From assembly GCA_013368325.1 (NCBI GenBank), contig JAACJK010000219.1:62001-126000 (forward strand): a stretch of 64,000 nt of DNA. Direction: 5' to 3'. The notes below the pieces were generated by a model that was not told where the DNA came from, did no database searches, and was given only the letters and a program-made list of their open reading frames with translations. Positions 53,807-64,000 of the stretch are shown piece after piece; the stretch's first letter is position 1, and each line of letters starts with the position of its first letter. Position numbers and translations under genes: made by a program. Source of the stretch: Ephemerocybe angulata. Taxonomy: Eukaryota > Basidiomycota > Agaricomycetes > Agaricales > Psathyrellaceae.

Positions 53807-56800
53807 ATGAACGTAAGTCTATTGCCAGAATCCATCGAAATACGGACTCACGGATATGCAGAACCTCCTGAGGACCCTGACCGAGCGTCGGGTCAAGCCG
53901 ACGGACAACCTCAAGGAGCTTCTGGCCGCGGTCAAGCGCACTCGTGTAAGTCTCGGTCCCACAGCGCTTAGCGGCGTGCTGACCCCATGTAGCGCGATAC
54001 CCAGGACAGCAAGCTCTCGGATGCCTTTTACGACTCACTGGACAACCTCCTCGCCGACCTGAGGACAATCTCCATTGTAAGTGCCGCCTCCGGACTCGCG
54101 TCACGCGCCGCTTATATATGGGGCAGGACAACCGCGACGCGGAGGCGTTCCTCAAGCCGGTGTCGAGAGCGGAGGTCCCGGATTATTATGACTGTGAGTG
54201 CATCTGTGCGCTGGGGCTGCGTCGGTCTGATTCGCACCAGACATCACGAACCCCATGGACTTTGCGACCATGGCCCGCAAACTCAAGCATAAACAATACA
54301 AGTCGAAGCGGGAGTTCAAAGCCGACCTCGACCTCATCTGGTCCAACTGCTACAAGTACAATGCGGCCGAGGTGTGTATCCCACTACCGGGTATTATGGG
54401 TGACTTATGTCCTTCTAGGACCATCCCCTCCGCCAATGCGCAGATCGCCTACGAGCCAAAGCCGAAAGGCTTCTCAAGTACATCACTGACCGGAAGGACC
54501 GTATAGAGCCTCAGGCATTCGAATCCACACCGACCACGCCTACGACCGTAGGCATCGCCCGACCGAAAGTCAATGGCGTCAACGGCGCCACGCACCACAA
54601 ACGCACCCCTTCCACCGCCATACCCACCCCCACGCCCTCCTCGCAACCCATCGCCAGCAGCTCTAGCCGCAAGCTCGACGTCCCCTTCGCCGAATCCCCC
54701 GCCCTGATACGCACCCCCGAAGGCATGGTTCTGTTCCGTGAACTGGACCGCGGCCTTTCCTCCTCCTCAAGACGTGCAGCTTTGGGGAAGCTCAAATCCC
54801 TTGTTCCCGACTCCGAACACACTTTCCCGAATATCGAACCCGAAGAGCTTGCAGTAGCTCTTGGAGCGGTGACGGGGGACAAGAGAAAGTCGCCGACGCA
54901 GGATGGGAGACCGCGCAAACGGGCACGGTTTGCGGATACGGAGGAGGACCTGGCGATCTCGCAGCTGTGGTGGGACGCGGTGCAGAGCGAGGGGTTGATT
55001 GCGAATGGGCTGCCGGAGATACCGTATGCTTCGTCCTCGTCGTCTGCACACACAGTGAAGCTGAAGAAACGGGTCCGGACGCCCAAGAGGTCGCCGATAG
55101 TGGAGGAACAGCCGAAGAAGTCGATGCTGACCCTCATGAACAACAATATCAAGGCGATGCGGAGGGTGCGGACGACGCATGCGAAGCTGACGGCACTGGT
55201 GGCGAGTACGGGGGGAGGGGAGGAGGGTGGAGAGGGTGCGGCAGGGGAGGGAGGAGCGTTCCCAATGGGTCAGAGTTCGAGTATGATGGGTGGTGTGACG
55301 AGTAGCGCGCCTGTGATAGCGGGGGAGGAGGATGTCAACGACGATAAGATTGACGAGCGGCATTGGCTTGATATTGTGTACGACGCGACGAATACTGGGA
55401 GTCTGAAGAAGAAGGGCAAGACGAGAACAAGGCGGCCGATCGAGATTGGGGAGGAGAGTGCGCAGTCGTGTACACGGTGGGTGGGGGAGAAGATTCTGGA
55501 GCATGCGGGGTTTCAGGGCGCGAGTCGGGGTGCGATGGATGTGTTGAATGGGGTGTTTATGGATTATCTTGGGAATGTGGGGCGGAGTATTCGGTATATG
55601 ACGGATAAGTATGCGGGGACGATGACGCCGGAGGTGAGTATCGAAGGCTTTTATTTGTCGCATTGAAGCTGAGAAGGTGTTTAGGAAATCATTCTACATA
55701 CCCTGTTCGAAAGTGGTGTTTCGAAAGTTCAGGAACTCGACAAGTTCATTACGGATGATATTGAGCGGTATGGAACACGCCTATTGGAGCTCGAGAAGAA
55801 GCTTGTTGGGGCATATCGAGACTCTGTCAGTTTGTTCCTCTACTATAACGCCGACATCGCTAACACTCTGCTTAGACTGCTGGAGAAGCTCTCGAGGACG
55901 AAGGCCTCTTTGAAGAAGAAGACGAAGAAGAGGCTGGTGCACTTGCGATGGGTGACTTTGCCGACTCCCTCGGCGAAGATTACCTTGGACTGCGCGAATC
56001 CGGTATCGCAGCCGAGTTTGGGCTGTCCACCCTCTCCATACCCAAGAAGCTGCTCAGACGGAAGAAGGTGGCAGGGGCGAATGCAGGGGCGGCAGCAAGC
56101 AAGGCTGTGGTGGAGAAACCACTGGACTACCCACTACCGCCGCCGCAGCCCACGTTTACTTATTCCACGGTGGGAGAGCAGATTGGGCTTCTCAGAGCGT
56201 TTTATGAGAGGAGGTTCGAGGAGAAGGCGGCGAAGGCTGTGGCTGAGAGGCAGGCTCAGCCGCCACCGCCGATGGGCGCGTATGGGTCGACGCCGTATTC
56301 GAGTTCGCCGTTTCCTTTTCCAAGGCTTCCTGGGCCGTCTATGCCATCGCTACCTGGTCCTCAGATCGGACTTGGACCTCCACCCCTTCCCGCACCCAGT
56401 CTTGCACCTGCGCCTGCGACTGGGCCGTACCCGACTAATCCTTACCCCACGTCAAATGGGATTGCGAGTTCGAGTACGAGTGGGATGGGGCTACCGCAGA
56501 TGCCTGCTACGAGCGCCAAGCATCTTCCGCCTCCAACACCAGGACCGTCGTCGGTATCATCATTATCGCAACACGTCCCTTCTGTGCTTGGTGCTCCTCC
56601 GTTTTCGCAGTTACATTCTCCGAGTCTGCAGCTGCCTGGCGCTGTGCCCCCGCTCGTGGAGATACCGCCGGACCTCGAGCTTCCGGACGACCCTATCCCG
56701 TCTGTGCAGACCAAGATGGGCCCGTTGGGGCAGATCGCGAAGGCTGGAGGGTCGGTCAGCTCGAGCAAGAAGAAGTCGGAGTTGTCGAAGGACAAGGAGA

Positions 56801-57179
56801 AGGGGGCGTCTGGGGCGAAGAGTGCGAACTTGCCTCCGCTGATTGTCGACGACGGGATGGGGGGCCCGCTGTCTGGTCTTTCGAGTGCGACGGGGGCGTT
56901 TACGTTTTCGCATTCTACGAGTGGGTCTGGAGGGGGTGGGGGTACTACGTTTATTCCTACGATTATTGGGCCGAATGGGGCTGTTACGACGACGGGGAAG
57001 GGGAGTTATAGTGGGGGTCATGGGGGTGGGGGTGGAGGAGGGGGACGGGGATGAAGACGGGGCCGGGGAGGAAGAGGAAGGAGGCGCCGACGGGGTTGGT
57101 GTTGCCTATGCCTGTTAGTGCTGCTACTAGTGTGGGGAGTGTGGGGAGTTATGGGCCTGGGAGTGCGGGGGGGTATTAG
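53807..57179 (+). CDS. SPT7: SAGA complex subunit Spt7 (bromodomain and histone-fold)
   Basis: Spt7 is a core scaffold of the SAGA histone acetyltransferase coactivator in the nucleus. A two-codon first exon (ATG AAC, 53807-53812) spliced to [20 protein letters not shown] gives the usual fungal start. The bromodomain lies in 54.1-54.4 kb: [20 protein letters not shown] and [17 protein letters not shown] nuclear-basic stretch follows (RPRKRARF). The Bromo_TP histone fold is [20 protein letters not shown], then [20 protein letters not shown], then across an intron [18 protein letters not shown]. The C-terminal third is Pro/Gly/Ser rich. The open frame stops at 57054. The +1 frame right after it codes a sensible basic tail ([19 protein letters not shown]) ending at TAG 57177-57179, so an unrecognised intron or a frameshift near 57040 is likely. 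The end is therefore uncertain. Confidence 0.88.
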
Positions 57180-58060
57180 GGTTTGGAGGGGTTGGAGGGG
57201 TGGAAGGTTGGATGTGGTTGGGGATGGCTGGGTGGATGGCTCGGGGTGAATGGCTCGGGATGGATGGTTTGTGGTGAATGGTGGCTCCCTCTACCGCCAC
57301 TAGTTCGAGATTCTTGAGAAGAGAATCGCGCTCTGCTTTTTGTGCACATTGCACACCTACATATTACTACTTTACAGAGGGTTTTCAATATTCGCTTTGC
57401 TTTTCGTGACTTTTTCTGGGTTTGTTTGTTTGCTTTTGGATTGCATATGTAGTTTTTGGCTCTGGCATTGTTTCTTTTCGTCATACTTCGCATCCACACC
57501 ACTGTTTCTCTCAGTTTCTCAATGACTGTGACCAGGGGAGTCTTCTAGGCGTGTCAAGTTCGATCTCAGATCTCGGATTTCCTCAGCCAGTAAAATTTAT
57601 TCCAGGACCCCTGGGTAGACTGAAGCTTGTGAAGGCTTGTACTTTTGGGTACTCGAGTAATGGCTACGGTCCGAGCCCAACTGTCAAATCCTGGACCTAT
57701 GCCGATCTCTCCATATTATATCGGACGGGATATCCTTGTCAAGGTGAGCCCCTTCTCTACATTCCACAGAAAGCTCTGCTCGATTCAGAGTCTGTACATT
57801 TGTCCAACTTTCCGTCGCATCGAGAATTATCTTTAGATGGTCTTCGACTCCGTGCACTGCGATCCTGTGTCAAGGCAATGAACAGAGCCATGCACAGGAG
57901 CACGGTATGAATTCGATAACGGTTCGCCGAAAGCGGTAAGTCCCGAGATTATCTACATCACAGCAGCTGATCGGGGCAGTGGCCCCGCAATTGGCATTTA
58001 AACGCAGCGTTCCTGTTCTGTCATTCCCTTAACCCTAACTTGAACCTACACACAGTCGAA
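57180..58060. other. spacer between SPT7 and the penta-EF-hand gene
   Basis: Starts with a G/T-rich tandem-like stretch (57181-57300, repeats of GGATGG and GGTTGG) and continues with SPT7 3' and promoter sequence. A frame at 57422-57910 has no family character and is not called. Confidence 0.4.
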
Positions 58061-59699
58061 ATGTCGTACGGAGGAGTGAGTATCGTGTTCCCCTCACTGG
58101 TCTCTCTGCTCCTTGAAATGCGCATGGCGGGCGCTTGCTGGATCGCGCGCGATGGGATCTCCTTGGGATCGCGACCCGAGCGTGGAGCGTCGGGCGTCGA
58201 TAGCGCTTGGGCTTTGGGGTATCGGAGGTGCTATGCGGACGGGATGCTGACGGCTTGTTTATTGCGACTATAGTATGGATCGCCCGCTGGAGGGTATGGC
58301 GCGCCGCCGCCCGCAGGACCACCTGGAGGATATGGAGGAGCGCCGCCTGCTGGAGGAGGATATGGAGGAGCACCGCCTGCAGGAGGAGGATACGGAGGAT
58401 ATGCGTCGCCCCCGCCTGGAGGACCGCCTGGAGGGTATGGAGCGCCGCCTCCTGGAGGACCCGGAGGGTACGGTGCGCCGCCACCTGTGAGTAACCTCCA
58501 ATCGCTGTCCTTGTATGAGGGGAGGCCCGGGCTGATTAGGTTCGTTGTGTATTAGGGCGGAGGATATGGAGGAGGGTTTGCGGCTGGTGGAGGGAACCGT
58601 GCGCCGCCCCCTGGTGCTGATCCTCAGTACGTTTTTGTTTCTTGAGACTTGAGGGATGGGTTGAGGGTGTTGTGTCAGTGTGGCTGATGTGACTTTGTTT
58701 CTTTTGTCTTGTGCAGGTTGTGGGGCTGGTTCGTCGCTGTTGATACCGACCGATCTGGAATGATTCATGCGCAGGAGCTTGGTGCGTTCGTTTGTTTGGG
58801 CTGCTCGGTCTCACTTCATCTCTGTCGGTCATTGGCCAGTCTCCCGTTTCCGCGGTCAACGGCTGGAGGGCGTCGCCTTTGCGGTTGTAGAGGCGGCACT
58901 CTTGCGGTTTAGACAGGCTGAGATTGCACTGCGCGGGATCATCCTGTTCTGCTTGCCTTTGGCTACTGTCCAGTGTCTAGCGTCCAGCGGATGCCTGTCA
59001 TCGTCGTCGTCATTGTCACTGTGGAGACGAGATTGACATGGGCGTGCTTTTGCGGGTCAGGCGGAGTGGGATTGGGCGGCTGATAAGACGCAATGAATAC
59101 TGATTCGGTATTTGTAGAGCGGGCGCTCATCAACGGAGATTGGACTCGTGAGTTGATCTGACCTTGTATCCTTCGACGTTGGACTGAGAGCGATGCAGCC
59201 TTCGATCTTGACACCGTCAAGATGCTTATGACTATCTTCGACGTCGACCGCAGCGGCACCATTGGGTTCAACGAGTTCGCGGGCCTGTGGAAGTACATCA
59301 AGGACTGGCAGAACGTGTTCAAGCACTTTGACCGGGACCGCTCTGGATCGATCGACGGAGGCGAGCTGCGCGAGGCGCTCGCGCAGTTCGGATACAACCT
59401 CTCCCCGCAGCTGCTCGAGCTGCTGCAGAAGAAATACGGTAAGCACTACTTCCGTGGCTCGGGGCGCCTGGCTGTCCCGTTGGTCTGTAGAACAGCTCAC
59501 ACTCATTTAAGATGCCAAAGCGAACCAAACTGCGACTGGGCGCGGACCGGCACCGGGGATCTCATTCGACCGCTTTGTGCGCGCGTGCGTTGTGGTGAAG
59601 CAGCTCAGCGAGAGCTTCCAGAAGTTGGACAGCGATAGGGATGGGTGGATCCAGATTAATTATGATCAGTTTATGCAGACTGTGCTTAGCTTGCCTTGA
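58061..59699 (+). CDS. penta-EF-hand calcium-binding protein (peflin/ALG-2 type)
   Basis: Seven exons (58061-58075, 58274-58486, 58556-58626, 58717-58781, 59118-59147, 59199-59438, 59512-59699) join in phase to 273 residues. The N-terminus is a Gly/Tyr/Pro repeat region (units like GGYGAPPPAGPPGGYG), as in peflin and fungal Pef1. Five EF-hands follow. The clearest loops are DTDRSGMIHAQE, DVDRSGTIGFNE, DRDRSGSIDGGE and DSDRDGWIQINY; the last pairs in dimerisation in this family. Penta-EF-hand proteins bind calcium and move to membranes or partner peptides, with ALG-2 family roles in ESCRT-linked traffic and cation response. The function in this organism is inferred. It ends with TGA 59697-59699. 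Confidence 0.9.
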
Positions 59700-60196
59700 G
59701 GGGCGGGTTGGAGTGCTGCTCTGTGAGGCATCGGAGGGGGGAATTGGAATTGGTGAATTATGATATCATATATGTTTCGGCGTGTTCTGTGGCTTCGTTG
59801 CGTGTATGTACTATCTTTATCGGAAACAGATACGAAATCGGAATGTATTACTTGCGTCGAATTTGTAGATAATGTGGGCTCACAGCAAATCCTGTTGGGC
59901 GAACTTAGTTGGCTGCAGATGTGGAGGAGGCATGGGCGCTTACGCACGGACCTGGTGGATGCCAGCCGATTAGTCAGAGCTTCTGGGCGCTAACACCGGC
60001 AAACACCGGGTAGTTCGTTTCGTCACGAACAAAGTTCGATGATCTGTCTTTCGACCGACCATCACACGAGGGTCCAAGGCTTCATGTAAGTACTTGGATC
60101 CAGAGATGCCAGACTGCAAATGGCGCGTGAGCAGGTGATGTTTGGCCTTTTCTCGATGATGTGTTGAGAACCATTCCGAGTCGGTTGATTCAAAAG
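59700..60196. other. upstream region of A6
   Basis: 3' flank of the calcium-binding protein, then upstream sequence of A6 that matches 42386-43040 in reverse. No gene. Confidence 0.45.
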
Positions 60197-60206
60197 CTTC
60201 GCGAAG
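60197..60206. promoter_or_regulatory. palindrome CTTCGCGAAG upstream of A6, with empty element site
   Basis: 266 bases upstream of the A6 ATG. Directly after it the sequence reads GAAAGCTAATG, the uninterrupted equivalent of the target used by the right mobile element (GAAAGT at one end, AAGTTAATG at the other). Confidence 0.55.
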
Positions 60207-60471
60207 GAAAGCTAATGGCTGGAATGTGATTCTGATAAGCCATTCCCCATTATAGGTCAGGTCATTTGAACGATAGAGGTTCTGTGAGTGCGGCCCAAGA
60301 TCTCTGTCGGAGATTCGCCGGCCTGTCGTCGCTGGGGAGGCCAAACAGACGATAACGACTTACGGGACAGAAAGAACCCAGTGGGTTCGGGGAACTTCGC
60401 ACTTGCTTTGCGTGCTCCGTCGTCCTCCACGGACTGCCCTTCACTTCTCCCCCTCCTATCTCTCTGAAAGC

Positions 60472-62755
60472 ATGGCAAGCAGCCGAGTCGCCCGGCCTGC
60501 TGGGCAGCGTTTGTCCATCATCGACGATACACCAAGCGATGTGTGGTATGAGATTGCTACGCTCTCATATCCTCCCGAAATTGCCTCGCTACAATCGGTA
60601 TCTCTCGCCCCTAATCCTATGATCTCTCTCCCCTTGGCTAACAGCCTCATAGACTTGTCGGGCGCTGAAGGAGTTGCTTTTCCAGAGGCAGGTCTGGGGA
60701 GCTGCTCTGAAAGCAATGTGTCGCCAGAACCACCTTTTCGAACCCTCATATCCCATTCAGCAGATGACTGTGGCGACTATTCAACGTTGTGCGCTCGGCC
60801 CCTATATGTTTAAGAGGATGGTTCATCGGCACTCCAGTGTTGTGGCGAGGACGGAGAGTGCGCAGTCTCTGACGAGAAACCCTGGAACGAAGCCAGTAGG
60901 GGTGAAGGCGAGGATCAAGTTTCGCAATCAGCCAAAACACGATGAGTCGGGCACTGGGGTATTTCTAGTACCTGGAGGGAGATTCATGGTGACTTTCGAC
61001 GGAAGCGCCCTTACCCTCTGGGACATTGGGGTTCCGGGTGCCCCACCAACTCAGCCATCTGAAGTTACCCAGATTGCATTCCCGCCTGGGACATTCCCAA
61101 TGCACGGAGCAGACGACCCTCTGGCTAACACTGCTGGACCTGGCATATCCGTGCGTATCAGAGGGGATAGTTTGAGAGTTGTCATTGCGTATGGGCGCGG
61201 AACAGTCGTGTTTGTGAACCCCTTCCTCTCGATATTCAGCGGGACTTACAGCTTTGAACCTAGCGCTAAGGCATTCGATTTGGTCTCAATCAACAGCGAT
61301 CCCGCCTTTACGCTCCTTGGGTCGTTATCCATCGACGCCAGTCGCGAAGAACACATTCCGTGTTGTAAAGAGCTGGATCAGCACGACGACCGCGCCTTAA
61401 TAACAGTCGGAAACGGCACCAGCAGGGATTTTATCGTATGGAACTTTGTGCAATCCACCTTCTCAGTTGTCGACGGAACCAACACCAAGATAACAGCAAG
61501 CTTCAAGGTATCAACCTATTCAATCACGGTATAGTCTCCCCGGACGACGATCTTGCTCACGGCCATATCTGTCTTACACTTCAGGTTCTCCTCACCAAGA
61601 CTCACATCATCGAGCTCCTGGCGCATGGCGTTGCTTCTTGGCTAGCAGAACCACAGGACTTCTCTGGAACGCGCACGCCGATTGGACCCGACGACCCACC
61701 TATTATGCCACACTCCCACAGGCAACGACCGGTGGAATTTATAGGCACCAATTATCCGCACCATGCCAATCGGGACACCTTCATCAGTACCTTGCACAAG
61801 TCCCGGATGAGGATAGCGAACATACACGGAGGCCAATTCCCTCTCATTTTCGATGCCTTTATTCGAGTGACGGATTCGGAAAATCCCCGGGATAATGTTG
61901 GTCGAACTCGTTCTCTCTGTGGCTTGGAAAGCACTCACGTACATATCCGCAGAGAGACACCTCAGCCTCTCAATTCATGGCAGCGATGAGCAAGGAGAAG
62001 GATGTCGTTGTCAGATACCTGTTAGACCTTTCGCTTCATCCGCCTGACATGAGGGGATTGTGGACCACGGTGAAGCTGGAGACAATCTCGACATCCATTC
62101 TCCCCGGGCCTCAGACCATGTTTACGGATGAGCATAACCCGACGGGCTTCTTCGTGCCGGACCCCTTCTTCGCAAGCCTCGCACATGCGTCCGAAGGCGG
62201 AAAGAAGGATATCGCGATGTTTCTGACTACTGCGACCTTCATTACGCAGTTCTTCTACTCACCTGATTACCCGGGGATAGGAGACAGCCTTGGCCTCATC
62301 AAGCCGCGAAGGACGTGCGACCGAGAGGGGTGCCATAGTCGGGAGGACCACTTAGGTCAGCTGAAGCGGTGCTCAGGATGTCAAATGGTGCGGGAGTTTC
62401 TGCCTCTGTGGCGTTGAGCTTGGAGCTAATGGCTGCCTAGGTCTTGTACTGCGGCGCCCAATGCCAAAGCAAAGATTGGAAGGCGCACAAAGCTGGTAAG
62501 TGCTCACTTCGTCATTCGGTTGGCGTAGCTCTGAGGCGATGATTAGCTTGTAAACGGCTGCAGCCGCTCCGAGACATCCAAGAATCAGTCCCCGTAAGGC
62601 TGACAACAATCTGCAAAACCAATGGAATGCTGGAAACGTTCCTTGGCCTGTGCACTTCATCTGGCCGCCGGGTCGTGGTGCTGAACGACTTTGGGATACT
62701 CGGTCCAAACATAGGTTCCAATTTCACGATTACCGATTTCCTGGCTGACATGTAA
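60472..62755 (+). CDS. F-box-like / MYND zinc-finger protein A6
   Basis: The best-preserved reference copy of its subtype. ATG 60472 starts MASSRVARPAGQRLSIIDDT, then PSDVWYEIATLSYPPEIASL. After an intron comes LLFQRQVWGAALKAMCRQNH, then VFLVPGGRFMVTFDGSALTL, RDFIVWNFVQSTFSVVDG, an exon with FSGTRTPIGPDDPPIMPHSH, and one with VVVRYLLDLSLHPPDMRG. The MYND finger is CDREGCHSREDHLGQLKRCS, GCQMV, intron, YCGAQCQSKDWKAHKAAC. The tail reads ETFLGLCTSSGRRVVVLNDF and ends TITDFLADM, stop TAA 62753-62755. Its upstream region is the empty-site witness for the mobile element. Role as an SCF-type adaptor is inferred from the domains. Confidence 0.72.
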
Positions 62756-63320
62756 CCTCGACATGGCGTTCTGATGAATCCGATCTTCGAAAGCTTGCTC
62801 GAATATTCTCTGAACCCCAATATGTAGGTCCTAGGTGCCTGTACCATATATTTATGTCAAATAGGGCTGTTCCTCTGTATATCTACTCAACATGAAATTT
62901 GTTATTCAGGCCAGTCTGTGGAGAATCAAGATTAACGATGGCTTTGGCCTTTGACGACACCTGACAAGATATTCGTGGTTTGTGGCGTATTACCTCCCGG
63001 CTTCTTCGCTGACTCCTATTCTTTGGCGAATGCTTCCAATCGTCCTTTCTTGGACACAAAGATTATGCTCCCAATGTCCCAGGCTCAATGCTACGTCCCT
63101 GGGAGAATGCTCAAGTTAGCTTTACGCACGCCTCGATGTAACTTGAAGAGTCCAGCAAACAAGGCCACACAGGGAACAGCAAGGTCTTCTTCGTCATTTA
63201 AGCTTCAAGGGCCCCCCGCAGGACACCCTTTTTTCAGTAGTGGGTCTAACGACTTTCTTCTCCTCTGACTGTATCCCAAGCCCGATCATCCTCAATTTAG
63301 TCCCGTTTACCCGGCCCATA
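62756..63320. other. spacer between A6 and A7
   Basis: 62756-62945 matches the 3' flank of A4. 63090-63320 matches the upstream regions of A3 and A5 (for example AAGCTTCAAGGG...CCCGCAGG and TAGTGGGTCTAACGAC). No gene. Confidence 0.45.
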
Positions 63321-64000
63321 ATGCCTGATACGACTGGCATCCTTGTGCGCCAATCGCGCAAGCCGATGCCTAGCTGGCAGTATCTGTCTGTCACCGACGA
63401 AACACCAAACGACCTCTGGGTTGAGATAGCCGGTCTTCTAGAGCCTCTCGATATTCGTGCCCTGCAAACTGTACGTCCTTCACCCCATTCATACCAGCGC
63501 GGACGTTACCTGACTCTGTTACTCTCGTAGACATGCCGGGCGCTTAATCAAGTGTTGTACCGAAAGCCCGTCTGGGCTGTTGCTTTGCGCCAAGTGTGCC
63601 GCGAGCACTCTCTCTTCCTTCCCACCTTCCCAATCGACAAGATGGACACCCGTCAGCTCTTCAGTGCCGCCATGGGGCCATACCGATTCAGGTCGTTGAT
63701 CGAAGGTACTGGGTCTTTCGCCGGACACGCCGCCGATGCGCCCACTTTGGGGCCTGCGCATGGACCAATTGGGCATCAAGTAGGAGTCCCGCAGACCGGG
63801 GCCTCATATCTGGTGCCGGGAGGGAGGTTTTTCTTGACGTTCGACTGTAACGTGCTCGCTCTGTGGGATTTCGGTTTAGTGGGGAGTGTGAGGGCTGTCA
63901 CCAATGGTCGCGACCAGCCGCGCCGCATGGCTCATCTCGACTTCCCGCCTGGGACCTTCGTCGGGTTTGAAGCTGGGTATGTCTTCATGGACGTATCCAT
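63321..64000 (+). CDS. F-box-like / MYND protein A7, N-terminal part
   Basis: ATG 63321 starts MPDTTGILVRQSRKPMPSWQ and continues YLSVTDETPNDLWVEIAGLL, an intron, TCRALNQVLYRKPVWAVALR, then SYLVPGGRFFLTFDCNVLAL. It is cut by the window end before the MYND exons. It belongs to the A3/A5 subtype and is open as far as it goes. Confidence 0.7.

Noticed and set aside
54767..55663. 298-codon minus-strand frame
   Set aside because: It is antisense to SPT7, Arg/His rich and without conserved features.
55784..56842. 352-codon plus-strand frame
   Set aside because: It begins in a true SPT7 exon but then runs Arg-rich in the wrong frame. The spliced frame starting near 55880 is the real one.
1..64000. 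CRISPR arrays, rRNA or intact tRNA genes
   Set aside because: No regularly spaced repeats, rRNA signatures or complete cloverleaf sequences were found. CRISPR is not expected in a fungal nuclear genome.

Overview
The window looks like a piece of an Agaricomycete (mushroom-forming basidiomycete) genome. Genes are broken by short introns of about 50-60 bases with GT/AG borders. Recognisable eukaryotic core genes (myo-inositol-phosphate synthase, SAGA subunit Spt7, a penta-EF-hand protein) sit beside large fungal gene-family expansions and transposons. All intron borders were placed by eye from frame continuity and protein family patterns.

Layout. 1-0.9 kb: 3' part of INO1. 1.6-5.6 kb: a repeat-containing protein of unknown function and a single-pass membrane protein, both on the minus strand. 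7.5-17.2 kb: an array of an F-box-like + propeller-like + MYND zinc-finger gene family (A1, A2, A3 and fragment A8), mixed with debris of a SUMO-like-domain gene (D). 17.5-42.4 kb: two nearly identical 7.36-kb mobile elements in inverted orientation, with one more F-box/MYND gene (A4) between them. 43.2-47.6 kb: the intact A5-D gene pair. 48.4-50.7 kb: secreted type-B carboxylesterase. 51.2-52.2 kb: small Nup98-like protein. 53.8-57.2 kb: SPT7. 58.1-59.7 kb: penta-EF-hand protein. 60.5-64 kb: two further F-box/MYND genes (A6, and A7 cut by the window end).

The main result is the inverted pair. Each copy (17501-32078 on +, 35015-42375 on -) carries three genes: an XPG/Rad2/FEN1-type nuclease with all seven metal-binding acidic residues, a tyrosine recombinase with a GCR1_C-like tail (Crypton-type architecture), and a small gene on the opposite strand. 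Both copies begin and end at a 4-base direct repeat, AAGT. The right copy lies in the promoter of A4. The paralogous promoters of A6 and A2 preserve the uninterrupted target, so the ends are defined to the base. Both recombinase genes share an in-frame TGA at codon 251, so neither copy should make full-length enzyme unless the stop is read through. The right copy's nuclease has two further lesions.

The left copy was later hit by a 7.2-kb Ty3/gypsy retrotransposon (identical 550-base LTRs, target duplication CATAT). That retrotransposon contains a 431-base hAT-type MITE with an 8-base target duplication. The result is a three-level nest whose innermost-to-outermost order can be read from the sequence.
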